37,273 nucleotides of DNA from Leyella stercorea (GTDB lineage Bacteria > Bacteroidota > Bacteroidia > Bacteroidales > Bacteroidaceae), in contig NZ_JAHQUY010000031.1 of NCBI RefSeq assembly GCF_019052365.1, positions 1 through 37,273 on the forward strand, given 5' to 3'. The position numbers were made by a program, and so were the translations under genes. Within the stretch, counting starts at the first letter, position 1, and each line of letters opens with the position of its first letter. The notes beneath the pieces are model-generated. The model searched no databases. It had not been told where the DNA came from and saw only the letters and a program-made list of their open reading frames with translations. This document shows positions 1-7,732 of this stretch, in pieces.

Positions 1-136
1 CTATTTCGCAAAACTCCAAAATTTTTCAGCTAAATTTGCTATCTCTATATTGCATTTTATATTGTTCACGCAAACACAAAATTATCAATTTGCTTTTTTA
101 CAAACATAAATAGATTTAGAGACAAAAAATCTTCAT
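1..136. other. AT-rich intergenic edge, no gene seen
   Basis: This stretch follows the 3' end of the kinase gene. I see no open frame and no clear terminator hairpin. Two loose matches to the Bacteroidetes -7 element occur, on the plus strand at 31-38 and on the minus strand at 77-84 (TAATTTTG). The minus-strand one would read out of the window. Both are weak because no good -33 element accompanies them. Confidence 0.5.
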
Positions 137-994
137 TTATTTGTTAGCAAAATGATAATCAAGCAAGCCTTCAAGCGGACTTTTTAATATTTTTCCCAAC
201 TCATAGCCTTGCGACATAGCCGCCTGCTCCAATTGCTTACGATAAAGAAAAGCAACACTTCCAACCGCATTTATAACCGGTTTTGCCTCCGAATAGTTTC
301 TGATATTGCTAATTATGAAATTTTCAAAATTCCTAACAACAAGCGCCTCCAGAGATTCATCGCCGATATGTGGCAATATGAACTTGGAGAGCGAGGCAAG
401 GAAACGATTTGGAGTAGCCGAATGATAAACTTTGTCAATTATATCAGCCTGACTTGTGTGATATTCATCAAAAAAAACATCACGCAGTTCTCGTGAAAGT
501 GTACCTTTCAATATACCATTAATAAAATCACGACCAAGTACTGCTCCACTACCCTCATCTCCTAATATATAACCGAGAGCTGGTGTATGCTCCTTAATGC
601 CTTCGCCATCATAGTAGCATGAATTGGAGCCAGTACCTAAAATGCAAGCAATACCAGAATCGGTTCCACAAAGAGCACGTGCCGCCGCCAGCAAATCACT
701 GTCGACATAGACAGAAGGCTTTTCGCCTACCGCCACACGCAATGCCTTTTCAACAGCCAATCGAAGTTCAGGCGTGCAACCTGCCCCATAGAAGTATACT
801 TCGTCCAAAGAGGTTAAATCAAGAGACTGCTGCTTTGCACGTGGCAACATCTGTTCCTGAACAACAGACAACATTTCATCGTAAGACTGTACGACGGGGT
901 TGATGCCATCCGTATGTACAAGTACATAAACGTCTGACGAATCGGCAAAACACCAATCTGTCTTTGTACTTCCGCTATCTACAATCAATTTCAT
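137..994 (-). CDS. BadF/BadG-type ATPase, N-acetylglucosamine kinase-like
   Basis: 285-aa cytoplasmic sugar-kinase-fold protein of the BadF/BadG/BcrA/BcrD ATPase family, which includes N-acetylglucosamine kinases that phosphorylate amino sugars with ATP. The N-terminus carries the phosphate-1 loop (LIVDSGSTKTDW, residues 3-14). A central GTGSNS and the later GYILGDEGSGAVLGR are the adenosine and second phosphate motifs of the ASKHA fold. The length fits the family. The start at 994 puts the nucleotide loop at residues 6-11, as in relatives. The gene follows the 51-aa membrane peptide with a 20-bp gap and is probably cotranscribed from the promoter at 1204-1211. A role in recycling cell-wall or host-derived GlcNAc is an inference; the exact substrate cannot be read from sequence. 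Confidence 0.85.
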   Translation of the reverse strand: MKLIVDSGSTKTDWCFADSSDVYVLVHTDGINPVVQSYDEMLSVVQEQMLPRAKQQSLDLTSLDEVYFYGAGCTPELRLAVEKALRVAVGEKPSVYVDSDLLAAARALCGTDSGIACILGTGSNSCYYDGEGIKEHTPALGYILGDEGSGAVLGRDFINGILKGTLSRELRDVFFDEYHTSQADIIDKVYHSATPNRFLASLSKFILPHIGDESLEALVVRNFENFIISNIRNYSEAKPVINAVGSVAFLYRKQLEQAAMSQGYELGKILKSPLEGLLDYHFANK

Positions 995-1014
995 CTTGAA
1001 ACGAGTATCTCTGA

Positions 1015-1170
1015 TTATGCTATATACCTAAAATATATGAGAGCCAGAACAGCCAACATAACAATAGCTATCACGACTTTAATCATACAACTTGTTATTT
1101 TCTTAACAATAAGAAAGGCTATCACGGCAGCCAATATGCATAGAATATAATAATAAAAAGGAGTTTCCAT
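1015..1170 (-). CDS. Small membrane peptide, 51 aa, unknown function
   Basis: Starting at METPFYYYILC, this peptide is almost entirely hydrophobic, with two predicted membrane helices (about residues 6-22 and 29-48) separated by a short KKITSC segment. A longer 73-aa reading from 1236 is possible, but a -7 promoter element (1204-1211) lies inside that extension, so the 1170 start is preferred. It sits 20 bp before the kinase gene on the same strand and probably forms an operon with it. I recognise no family, and the function is unknown. Confidence 0.6.
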   Translation of the reverse strand: METPFYYYILCILAAVIAFLIVKKITSCMIKVVIAIVMLAVLALIYFRYIA

Positions 1171-1203
1171 TGTTCGCTTTTTTATTTTGTTTGTTTCAAT
1201 TTG

Positions 1204-1211
1204 CAAAGTTA
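1204..1211 (-). promoter_or_regulatory. -7 promoter element for membrane peptide-kinase pair
   Basis: TAACTTTG on the minus strand matches the Bacteroidetes -7 consensus TAnnTTTG. Transcription would begin near 1198, leaving a leader of about 28 nt before the ATG at 1170. The -33 element is not convincing. This site decides the start codon of the small membrane peptide. Confidence 0.6.
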
Positions 1212-1311
1212 CTAATTTTAATCTGTAATCGTACACAATGTTATAGTAATCATTTTTAGGTATTTCAAAAAATGTAGGTTATCAAGTTTATTCTTTTTCA
1301 TTTTTTATGTG

Positions 1312-1319
1312 TACTTTTG
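1312..1319 (+). promoter_or_regulatory. -7 promoter element for feoAB
   Basis: TACTTTTG fits TAnnTTTG and lies 74 bp before the feoAB start. Transcription would begin near 1324-1326, giving a leader of about 67 nt. The -33 region holds only a weak TTTA. I do not see a convincing Fur box, so iron control cannot be claimed from sequence. Confidence 0.55.
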
Positions 1320-1392
1320 TATCCTTGTTACAAGTAATTAGCATTTACACCAAAAAGAAGGATAAAGAATATCGAAAAGTTATAGAAACAAC

Positions 1393-3924
1393 ATGAAATT
1401 ATCAGAATTAAAGACCGGCGAACGCGGAGTCATTGTGAAAGTCATGGGACACGGAGGCTTTCGCAAACGTATCGTCGAGATGGGATTTATCAAGGGAAAA
1501 GTAGTAGACGTTCTGTTGAACGCTCCGCTACAAGACCCCGTAAAATATAAGATTATGGGCTACGAAGTGTCGCTACGCCGTTCTGAAGCCGAGATGATTG
1601 AAGTGATTTCTGTGGAAGAAGCTGCCGAAATTGAGAAGAACAAGCCTAAAGTATCGGAGCCTCTTGAGAAAGAAAGCGACGGTCTGAGCGACACACAGCT
1701 ACGCGACGCGGCTATGAAGAAGCGCCGCACAATCAACGTTGCACTTGTCGGCAACCCGAATTGTGGAAAGACCTCACTGTTCAACTTTGCATCAGGAGCA
1801 CACGAGCGTGTCGGCAACTATTCTGGCGTTACTGTTGACGCAAAGACAGGACATGCAACGTTCGAAGGCTACGACTTCAACATCGTAGACCTTCCTGGCA
1901 CCTACTCACTTTCAGCCTACTCGCCCGAGGAACTTTATGTACGCAAGGAGATAATCGAGCACACGCCAGATGTTGTAATCAATGTTATTGACGCAAGCAA
2001 CATCGAGCGCAACCTCTACCTCACCACGCAGCTCATAGATATGCACCTGCGCATGGTGTGCGCCTTGAACATGTTCGACGAAACCGAAAAACGCGGCGAC
2101 AATGTCGACTATGCAAAGCTCGGCGAACTCTTCGGCGTGCCGATGATTCCGACAACGTTCACAACGGGCAGAGGTGTCGAGCTGCTCTTCCACATTATTA
2201 TCAATATGTATGAGGGACTCGACTTTCTTGACGACAAAGGCAACCTTGACCCCGAAGTGGCAGAAGGCATTCGCCAATGGCACGAACAGTATCAAAAAAC
2301 AGAGAAAGAGGAGACGGAACATGAAGAAGACTTTGCAAGCGGTGTCAAACCCAAACACAATGTTTTCCGACACATCCATATCAACCACGGACCATACGTA
2401 GAAGAAGGCATAGAGGCAATACAGACAGTTCTGAAACAAGAGAACGACTTACGCCACCGCTATTCTACACGCTATCTCGCAATAAAGCTCCTTGAGAAGG
2501 ACAAAGAGACCGAACAGCTTATCGTTTCGTCAACGAGTTGTGCTAAGGAAATATTCGCCGTACGCGACAAGGCTGTGGCTAATGTGCAGAACTATACCCA
2601 CGACGACTGCGAAACAGTCATCATGGATGCCAAGTACGGCTTCATACATGGAGCGCTTCAAGAAGCCGGATACCAAACCGGCAACAAAAAAGACACTTAT
2701 CAGCTGACACACCTCATAGACCAGGTCATCACCAACCGATATGTAGGTTTCCCGATATTCATACTTATGATATGGATAATGTTCGAAGCCACGTTCTCTT
2801 TAGGTCAGTATCCTATGGGATGGATAGAGAGCGGCGTAGAATGGATAGGGTCAATAATAGCCGACAACATGGCAAGCGGTCCGCTTAAGGACATGCTTAT
2901 CGACGGCGTTATCGGAGGCGTAGGCTCGGTAATCGTATTCCTGCCGCAGATTCTTATACTCTATTTCTTCATATCGTTCATGGAAGACAGCGGATACATG
3001 GCTCGTGCAGCATTCATCATGGACAAGCTGATGCACAAGATGGGACTGCACGGCAAATCGTTCATACCGCTTATCATGGGCTTCGGCTGCAATGTGCCTG
3101 CCGTAATGGCGACACGCACAATAGAAAGCCGCCGTTCGCGCCTTATAACGATGATGATATTGCCGCTCATGAGCTGCTCTGCACGCTTCCCTATATATAT
3201 AATGATTATAGGCACAATGTTTGCGCAGCAGTATCGTTCTACGGTAATGATGTCGCTCTACATCGTAGGCATTATAATGGCAATACTCATGAGCCGTCTT
3301 TTCAGCAAGACTTTCTTCAAAGGCGAAGACACACCGTTTGTAATGGAACTGCCACCCTACCGTTTCCCTACCGCTAAAGCCATAGGCAGACACACATGGC
3401 AGAAGGGCAAGGAATATCTCAAGAAGATGGGTGGAATCATTCTTGTTGCAAGCATTACGGTTTGGGCGTTGGGCTACTTCCCGCACAACGAGGAGTTGTC
3501 TCGCGAACAGCAGCAGGAGCAAAGCTATATCGGACGCATCGGTCACGCCATAGAACCGGTATTCCGCGCACAAGGCTTCGACTGGAAGCTTGACGTAGGT
3601 CTTGTTTCGGGAGTTGGAGCCAAAGAGATTGTGGCTTCGTCAATGGGAATACTCTATCATACCGAGGATGCAGCAGAAGAAGGCAGCGAGGAGTCTTACA
3701 CCAACTTGCGCCGCCAGATGATAGCAGACGGCATCACACCGCTCACATCCTACTGCTTCCTGTTATTCGTACTGCTCTACTTCCCCTGCATCGCTACAAT
3801 AGCAGCAATAAAGGGCGAAACCGGTTCGTGGAAATGGGCTGGCTTTGCAGCTGTATATACAACGGCTTTGGCTTGGATTGTTTCCGCCGCGGCCTACCAA
3901 GTGGGAGTATTGTTCGGTCTATAA
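1393..3924 (+). CDS. feoB: Ferrous iron transporter FeoAB (fused FeoA-FeoB)
   Basis: 843-aa inner-membrane Fe(II) transporter. Residues 1-75 are a FeoA (SH3-like) domain (GERGVIVKVMGHGGFRKR). A linker leads to the FeoB GTPase domain, with G1 GNPNCGKTS at 120-128 and G3 DLPGT at 166-170. From about 450 onward come the helices of the two gate domains, including GFGCNVPAVMATR near 563 and GVGAKEIVASSMGILY near the C-terminus. A charged Glu/Lys-rich spacer of about 60 residues follows the GTPase domain. FeoA-FeoB fusion is a known arrangement in Bacteroidetes. It is monocistronic here, with its own promoter upstream and the small-RNA candidate and terminators downstream; I see no FeoC. Confidence 0.95.
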   Translation: MKLSELKTGERGVIVKVMGHGGFRKRIVEMGFIKGKVVDVLLNAPLQDPVKYKIMGYEVSLRRSEAEMIEVISVEEAAEIEKNKPKVSEPLEKESDGLSDTQLRDAAMKKRRTINVALVGNPNCGKTSLFNFASGAHERVGNYSGVTVDAKTGHATFEGYDFNIVDLPGTYSLSAYSPEELYVRKEIIEHTPDVVINVIDASNIERNLYLTTQLIDMHLRMVCALNMFDETEKRGDNVDYAKLGELFGVPMIPTTFTTGRGVELLFHIIINMYEGLDFLDDKGNLDPEVAEGIRQWHEQYQKTEKEETEHEEDFASGVKPKHNVFRHIHINHGPYVEEGIEAIQTVLKQENDLRHRYSTRYLAIKLLEKDKETEQLIVSSTSCAKEIFAVRDKAVANVQNYTHDDCETVIMDAKYGFIHGALQEAGYQTGNKKDTYQLTHLIDQVITNRYVGFPIFILMIWIMFEATFSLGQYPMGWIESGVEWIGSIIADNMASGPLKDMLIDGVIGGVGSVIVFLPQILILYFFISFMEDSGYMARAAFIMDKLMHKMGLHGKSFIPLIMGFGCNVPAVMATRTIESRRSRLITMMILPLMSCSARFPIYIMIIGTMFAQQYRSTVMMSLYIVGIIMAILMSRLFSKTFFKGEDTPFVMELPPYRFPTAKAIGRHTWQKGKEYLKKMGGIILVASITVWALGYFPHNEELSREQQQEQSYIGRIGHAIEPVFRAQGFDWKLDVGLVSGVGAKEIVASSMGILYHTEDAAEEGSEESYTNLRRQMIADGITPLTSYCFLLFVLLYFPCIATIAAIKGETGSWKWAGFAAVYTTALAWIVSAAAYQVGVLFGL

Positions 3925-4046
3925 GAATAATGGAAATAATTTTTCCAATAGACGATAAACACTGTAAACCTATATTAAAAACACCAAGCAAAGGGCAAGT
4001 GTTTACTTAAATAATATTATTTCCTGTATATTATTTCAGTATAACA

Positions 4047-4078
4047 CTTGCTTGTATTATAAATTAAGACTATCTTTG
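4047..4078 (+). promoter_or_regulatory. Strong Bacteroidetes-type promoter with no gene behind it
   Basis: CTTG at 4047-4050, a 20-bp spacer and TATCTTTG at 4071-4078 together match the Bacteroidetes promoter consensus well. Transcription should start at about 4082-4085. Downstream there is no open frame longer than five codons before a strong terminator at 4121-4154. The promoter therefore appears to serve a short untranslated RNA. Confidence 0.7.
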
Positions 4079-4083
4079 CAACG

Positions 4084-4154
4084 TGTTTTTCATGGTATTA
4101 GATTATTAAGGTTAAGAAAGCATAGGTTGTCGTGAGACAATCTATGTTTTTTTT
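4084..4154 (+). ncRNA. Candidate free-standing small RNA, about 70 nt
   Basis: Defined by a near-consensus promoter (4047-4078) and an intrinsic terminator (stem 4121-4131 with 4136-4146, GTGA loop, eight T). The only ATG inside opens a five-codon frame. The first 37 nt are mostly unpaired and AU-rich, which would suit a seed region; the 3' half is the terminator hairpin. The transcript lies between feoAB and a convergent lipoprotein gene and does not continue into either. Its target and family are unknown. Confidence 0.55.
4121..4154 (+). terminator. Intrinsic terminator with eight-T tract
   Basis: CATAGGTTGTC at 4121-4131 pairs with GACAATCTATG at 4136-4146 (one G-U pair) around a GTGA loop, followed by eight T at 4147-4154. 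It ends the candidate small RNA and would also stop read-through from feoAB. Confidence 0.85.
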
Positions 4155-4162
4155 GTTTAAAT

Positions 4163-4197
4163 AAAAAAGCGGATTAATTTATTTCTTAATCCGCTTT
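4163..4197 (-). terminator. Terminator overlapping the lipoprotein stop codon
   Basis: On the minus strand AAAGCGGATTAA (4197-4186) pairs with TTAATCCGCTTT (4177-4166), followed by a T-tract (4168-4163). The last codons of the lipoprotein gene make the 5' arm and the stop codon (4181-4179) lies in the loop. A translating ribosome would cover the hairpin until termination. Confidence 0.8.
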
Positions 4198-4982
4198 GTC
4201 AAACTACCATTAAATTTCACTATTGATTCTACCATATAGCTTATGGACGTCTCAGGAATTGCGAGAATGGAGAAGAAGTGAATGCCTTCATTGTCCACCC
4301 TATCAAAATACAAGTCGCTGAACACAGCCTGCTTCAGGAATTGTTCCGGCACCTCGTTCATAAACGCCTCTTTTCGCAAATCGCTTGAGTACAAGCGTCG
4401 GTTGCCGTTGTACACCGCAAGGTTCACTATATTGTCATAATAAACATTGTCTATCTCTACTCCATCGTCATTTACCGAAGGCTTTATAACCTTATATGTT
4501 GTAGGATTAATCTGTATGTAGCAATGATATTTCTCATTGTTGAAGTAGATGACACTATCGCGCTTCACCACCTTCTTCTGATTGATATCAAGAACCGTCT
4601 TTGGCACGAAAGCATCCATATACGACGCATCGTTAGTCTTGTAGAGCTTTACGCGCTCGCCGCTTTGATTTCTGAAGACGAAAACGTTAGGCGTCTGCTT
4701 CACAATAGTATATTTCGTGGTCTTACCGCCGATCAGCACAAACGAGTTGTCCTCGATGCGGAAATAAGTAGGCACACTTGTCGAATCGGGGAAGTAGACA
4801 GAGTCGCCCTTCACACGAAAAGCAACATCCTCACCGTCCTCGTCAAGCCAAATGCCCTGCAGGTTCTTTTTTGCCGTTAAGTCTTCCGTTGGTTGCGCCG
4901 GCTTATCGTGCCGGTTTCCGCATGAACCAGCCATGGCGGCAAGCAACAAAACGAATAATGTTTTAGCTATATTATTATACAT
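4179..4982 (-). CDS. Lipoprotein of unknown function, 267 aa
   Basis: The N-terminus is a lipoprotein signal: a hydrophobic run and lipobox AGSC with Cys21 as the lipidated residue. The mature part begins with a short polar linker and is then rich in beta-strand-like alternation (FRVKGDSVYFPDSTSVPTYF, YFNNEKYHCYIQINPTTYKV). I recognise no catalytic motif or named domain. It is transcribed alone from the promoter at 5028-5058. The leader contains a small hairpin (GCTGAA/TTCAGC). An envelope location is likely from the signal; the function is unknown. Confidence 0.8.
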   Translation of the reverse strand: MYNNIAKTLFVLLLAAMAGSCGNRHDKPAQPTEDLTAKKNLQGIWLDEDGEDVAFRVKGDSVYFPDSTSVPTYFRIEDNSFVLIGGKTTKYTIVKQTPNVFVFRNQSGERVKLYKTNDASYMDAFVPKTVLDINQKKVVKRDSVIYFNNEKYHCYIQINPTTYKVIKPSVNDDGVEIDNVYYDNIVNLAVYNGNRRLYSSDLRKEAFMNEVPEQFLKQAVFSDLYFDRVDNEGIHFFSILAIPETSISYMVESIVKFNGSLTKRIKK

Positions 4983-5027
4983 ACTTATTACATGTTAATC
5001 TGCGCTGAAATTCAGCCATAACGTCTG

Positions 5028-5058
5028 CAAAGATAGTATATTTCAGATTAAAACCAAA
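5028..5058 (-). promoter_or_regulatory. Consensus promoter for the lipoprotein gene
   Basis: On the minus strand TTTG (5058-5055), a 19-bp spacer and TATCTTTG (5035-5028) give a perfect match to the Bacteroidetes consensus. The predicted start near 5023 leaves a leader of about 40 nt before the ATG at 4982. Confidence 0.75.
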
Positions 5059-5129
5059 ACAATAAGCAGATTTTAATCTTTTCTATTCAATTTTTAATTA
5101 TTTATATCAGAGTTATAATTAAAATTTAG

Positions 5130-5137
5130 TAAATTTG
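5130..5137 (+). promoter_or_regulatory. -7 element six bases before a start codon
   Basis: TAAATTTG ends at 5137 and the ATG of the next gene is at 5143. Start sites normally fall 4-7 bases after this element, so the mRNA would be leaderless or nearly so. No clean -33 element is seen. Confidence 0.5.
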
Positions 5138-5142
5138 CAGAA

Positions 5143-6198
5143 ATGAGAGATTTGGAGAAACATATAGCAAGGTTACTGTTGGACAATGATTGTGTCATTG
5201 TCCCAGGTTTTGGTGGGTTTATGGCTCACAGCATACCTGCGAAATACGACGAAGACACATGTCTCTTCACTCCCCCGATACGTATTGTAGGCTTCAATCC
5301 GCAGTTGACTATGAACGATTCGCTTCTCGCTCAGGAATATGTCAACACATACGACATCAGTTTCCCCGAAGCGCTGAAGCAAATCGCTACAGATGTAGAG
5401 AGTCTGAAGCGTCGCATTGACGAAGAACGCATCTACGAGCTATTAGGTATCGGCAAATTCATTATCAACGACGATTCCTCCTTGAAGTTCGTACCCGAAG
5501 AAACGGGAGTCATTACGCCCGCGCTCTACGGTCTTGATACCATCACCGTTAAACCTATGGAGAAAGGCGTAGAACAAAAGAAGCCGGCTACAATATCGAA
5601 AGAAGCAACCGACAAGACAGACGACAAGGAAACGGCATCGTCAGAGACGCTGTCCGTAGAGATTCCTCTGCGCTACATAAAACATATAGCAGCAGCATGC
5701 ATCGCCATCGTATTCATGCTCACGATGCCTGCCAAGTTGGGCGATTCGAGCAAGCCGAATATCAACCAAAGCGCAATTAGCGCCAACTGGTTCTACGAGA
5801 TTATGCCTAAGGACATAACAAGCGGCAAGCCCGACAAGCTGAGTGGAATAATCGAAGCGAAAGATTTAACAAACGCTGAAGTCAATGAGACAAACGCAAC
5901 TGATAGCAAGCAAGTTGCAGAAACCAACGACGAGGCAAACAACAAAATAGAAAGCAAAGCTAACGAAACTTATTTCAGCATCGTGTTGGCAAGCCGTGTG
6001 GCTAAGAAGAATGCGGAAGACTACGTAAGCAGACTTCATAAGAAAGGGCTTAAGGAAGCCGCTGTCTACACCGACAGCAATGGTCATACTAAGGTAATTT
6101 ACCGAAAATTCAGCACAAGAGAGGAAGCCAACAAAGCGCGTAACACTCTGACAAACGATGTTGAATTTGAAGGATGTTGGATAACAGAAATTAAATAA
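5143..6198 (+). CDS. Membrane protein with HU-like (CCDC81-type) and SPOR domains
   Basis: 351 aa in three parts. Residues 1 to about 140 contain two HU-like folds of the prokaryotic CCDC81 type (DNDCVIVPGFGGFMAHS near 14-30; ELLGIGKFIIN near 100). One membrane helix lies at about 178-197 (HIAAACIAIVFMLTMPA). After a polar, disordered Asn/Lys/Glu-rich stretch comes a C-terminal SPOR domain (about 275-350, YFSIVLASRV ... FSTREEANKARNTL), a fold that binds denuded peptidoglycan glycans. The predicted topology has the HU part in the cytoplasm and SPOR in the periplasm. The combination is widespread in Bacteroidetes and its job is not established. The stop codon is followed directly by the ATG of the next gene, so the two are translationally coupled. 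Confidence 0.85.
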   Translation: MRDLEKHIARLLLDNDCVIVPGFGGFMAHSIPAKYDEDTCLFTPPIRIVGFNPQLTMNDSLLAQEYVNTYDISFPEALKQIATDVESLKRRIDEERIYELLGIGKFIINDDSSLKFVPEETGVITPALYGLDTITVKPMEKGVEQKKPATISKEATDKTDDKETASSETLSVEIPLRYIKHIAAACIAIVFMLTMPAKLGDSSKPNINQSAISANWFYEIMPKDITSGKPDKLSGIIEAKDLTNAEVNETNATDSKQVAETNDEANNKIESKANETYFSIVLASRVAKKNAEDYVSRLHKKGLKEAAVYTDSNGHTKVIYRKFSTREEANKARNTLTNDVEFEGCWITEIK

Positions 6199-6729
6199 AT
6201 GAAAAGAGTAAGATGCCCTAAATGTGATAACTTCATCACATTCGACGAGAAGAAATACACCGAAGGCCAGTCGCTGGTGTTCCAGTGCCCCGATTGCGGC
6301 AAGCAGTTCGGCATACGCATAGGCGTATCCAAGCTGCGCAACACACAGAAAGAGGACGTTCCTGAAGAGAACGTCGAGGACAGCGAGTGCGGCTACATCA
6401 CCGTCATAGAGAACGTGTTCCACTACAAGCAGGTAATTCCGCTACACATGGGTGTGAACGTTATCGGACGATACATGAAGAACAGCGGCGTGAATTGTGC
6501 CATAGAGACTAACGACCCGAGCATCGATATAAACCATTGCTCCATCACAGTTAGCCGCGACAAGAAAGGCAACCTGAAATACGTTCTGAAGGACGGTCCG
6601 AGCTACACCGGCACATTCGTAGACAATGTGATTCTCGGCGACCGCGAGCAGCGCGTGATTGAAGACGGAACGCTGTTCACAATCGGCGCAACAAGCGTCA
6701 TACTGCACACAGACAACATCAAGGGATAA
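6199..6729 (+). CDS. Zinc-ribbon and FHA domain protein
   Basis: 176-aa soluble protein. The N-terminus holds a zinc ribbon with Cys6/Cys9 and Cys30/Cys33. The C-terminal half (about 85-170) is an FHA domain with the GRY turn at 91-93 and a conserved His at 113. FHA folds usually bind phosphothreonine through a Ser-Arg-x-His motif. Here the Ser position is Asp110 and the Arg is Ile111, so classic phosphothreonine recognition may be lost or altered. The ATG follows the stop codon of the HU/SPOR gene with no gap, which suggests linked production and possibly a shared complex. Confidence 0.8.
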   Translation: MKRVRCPKCDNFITFDEKKYTEGQSLVFQCPDCGKQFGIRIGVSKLRNTQKEDVPEENVEDSECGYITVIENVFHYKQVIPLHMGVNVIGRYMKNSGVNCAIETNDPSIDINHCSITVSRDKKGNLKYVLKDGPSYTGTFVDNVILGDREQRVIEDGTLFTIGATSVILHTDNIKG

Positions 6730-6812
6730 GCAGACAAGGTGCGGCTTTACATATTATATAAAGCACATATACCTATACATTGCTGTCCGGCAAGACTCAA
6801 AAGAACATAAAC

Positions 6813-6853
6813 AGAAAGCCCGAAGCTCTACAAAATAGAACTTCGGGCTTTCT
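6813..6853. terminator. Terminator hairpin between convergent operons
   Basis: AGAAAGCCCGAAG (6813-6825) pairs perfectly with CTTCGGGCTTTCT (6841-6853), and TCTA/TAGA extends the pairing inside the loop. On the plus strand the stem ends in a short T-rich run (TTTCTTT). On the minus strand the following tract is weaker. It probably terminates the FHA operon and may also serve rsmE. Confidence 0.75.
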
Positions 6854-6856
6854 TTA

Positions 6857-6966
6857 GTTACTGCGCAAAGGAGACATTATTACCACGCTGCGAAAACACA
6901 ATTACCACGCTTCGGCTATATTGTTACCTCATAGCGGTAATATCGTTACCAGACTATGGTAAATCC
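6857..6966. repeat. Five degenerate 22-bp tandem units (RTTACC array)
   Basis: RTTAC(C/T) recurs at 6857, 6879, 6901, 6923 and 6945, spaced exactly 22 bp each time. Units 2 and 3 share ATTACCACGCT. Units 4 and 5 each contain an inverted TTACC/GGTAA pair. The array starts four bases from the terminator hairpin and ends 37 bases from the rsmE stop codon, so on the minus strand it forms most of the rsmE 3' untranslated region. Confidence 0.75.
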
Positions 6967-7003
6967 ACAACTCGTGATAATCTACTGCAAACGAACAAGA
7001 CTA

Positions 7004-7729
7004 TTACAGTCGGCGCTTAGACAGATTGGCCATCATAACCGCACTCAGACCTGCCGTCTCTGTGCGCAAACGGCTTCTGCCGAGCGATATCGACTCGTAG
7101 CCGTGATCTATGGCAAGCTTCACTTCGTCGATAGAGAAGTCGCCCTCGGGACCTACAAGCACCGTGACGGGCGTTTCGACGTCAATCGTAGCGAGTTCGT
7201 CGAACAAGTCCTTGCGATCTACTTCAGCATAACAATGAGCAATAAACTTACGGCCCTTGCGCTCTTTCGTAATGAAGTCCTTGAAGCTACACATCTCGTT
7301 TACGACCGGCTTGCATGCCTTGTGGCTCTGCTTCATCGCCGAAACAACGATTCGCTCTACCCTATCCGTGCGCAACGTCTTGCGTTCAGAGAATTTGCAA
7401 TCGAGGAAACTTATCTCATCAAAGCCAATCTCCGTAGCCTTCTCAGCCATCCATTCTATGCGATCCATCATCTTTGTGGGCGCAATGGCAAGAGAGATAC
7501 GGCCACGCCATTCGCGCTCATACGGCAGCGTTTCAAGAATGTTGTACAAGCAATGCTTGCCCGAAGCCACACTCACCTCGGCATCAAACAATCCGCCTTC
7601 GCCGTCTACAAGCACCATGCGGTCGCCACTTTGGAGGCGAAGCACCTTCACGGCGTGCTTCGCTTCCTCTTCGGGCAGTTCGCCAACGGTAGCGGCGTTG
7701 GGAACGTAAAAATATCTGATTTCTTTCAT
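7004..7729 (-). CDS. rsmE: 16S rRNA m3U1498 methyltransferase RsmE
   Basis: 241-aa SPOUT-class enzyme that methylates U1498 (E. coli numbering) of 16S rRNA with S-adenosylmethionine. An N-terminal PUA-like domain (HAVKVLRLQSGD) precedes the trefoil-knot methyltransferase domain, which carries VLVGPEGDFS and SLGRSRLRTETAG, the SAM-binding loops. Length is normal. It is the second gene of a minus-strand operon: its ATG lies three bases after the stop codon of the nucleoside transporter. Its 3' region is the 22-bp array. Confidence 0.95.
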   Translation of the reverse strand: MKEIRYFYVPNAATVGELPEEEAKHAVKVLRLQSGDRMVLVDGEGGLFDAEVSVASGKHCLYNILETLPYEREWRGRISLAIAPTKMMDRIEWMAEKATEIGFDEISFLDCKFSERKTLRTDRVERIVVSAMKQSHKACKPVVNEMCSFKDFITKERKGRKFIAHCYAEVDRKDLFDELATIDVETPVTVLVGPEGDFSIDEVKLAIDHGYESISLGRSRLRTETAGLSAVMMANLSKRRL

Positions 7730-7732
7730 TTC

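Larger units (their letters stand above)
6730..7003. other. Convergent intergenic region with terminator and 22-bp array
   Basis: No gene is seen in these 274 bp. It contains a strong hairpin (6813-6853) and five 22-bp units (6857-6966). The FHA gene arrives from the left and rsmE from the right, so this is the shared 3' region of two operons. Confidence 0.7.

Noticed and set aside
1171..1236. 22-residue N-terminal extension of the small membrane peptide
   Set aside because: It contains the likely -7 element at 1204-1211 and is basic and non-hydrophobic, unlike the rest.
1393..3924. FeoA-FeoB fusion as a novelty
   Set aside because: The fusion is already well known in Bacteroidetes, so it is reported only as a feature.
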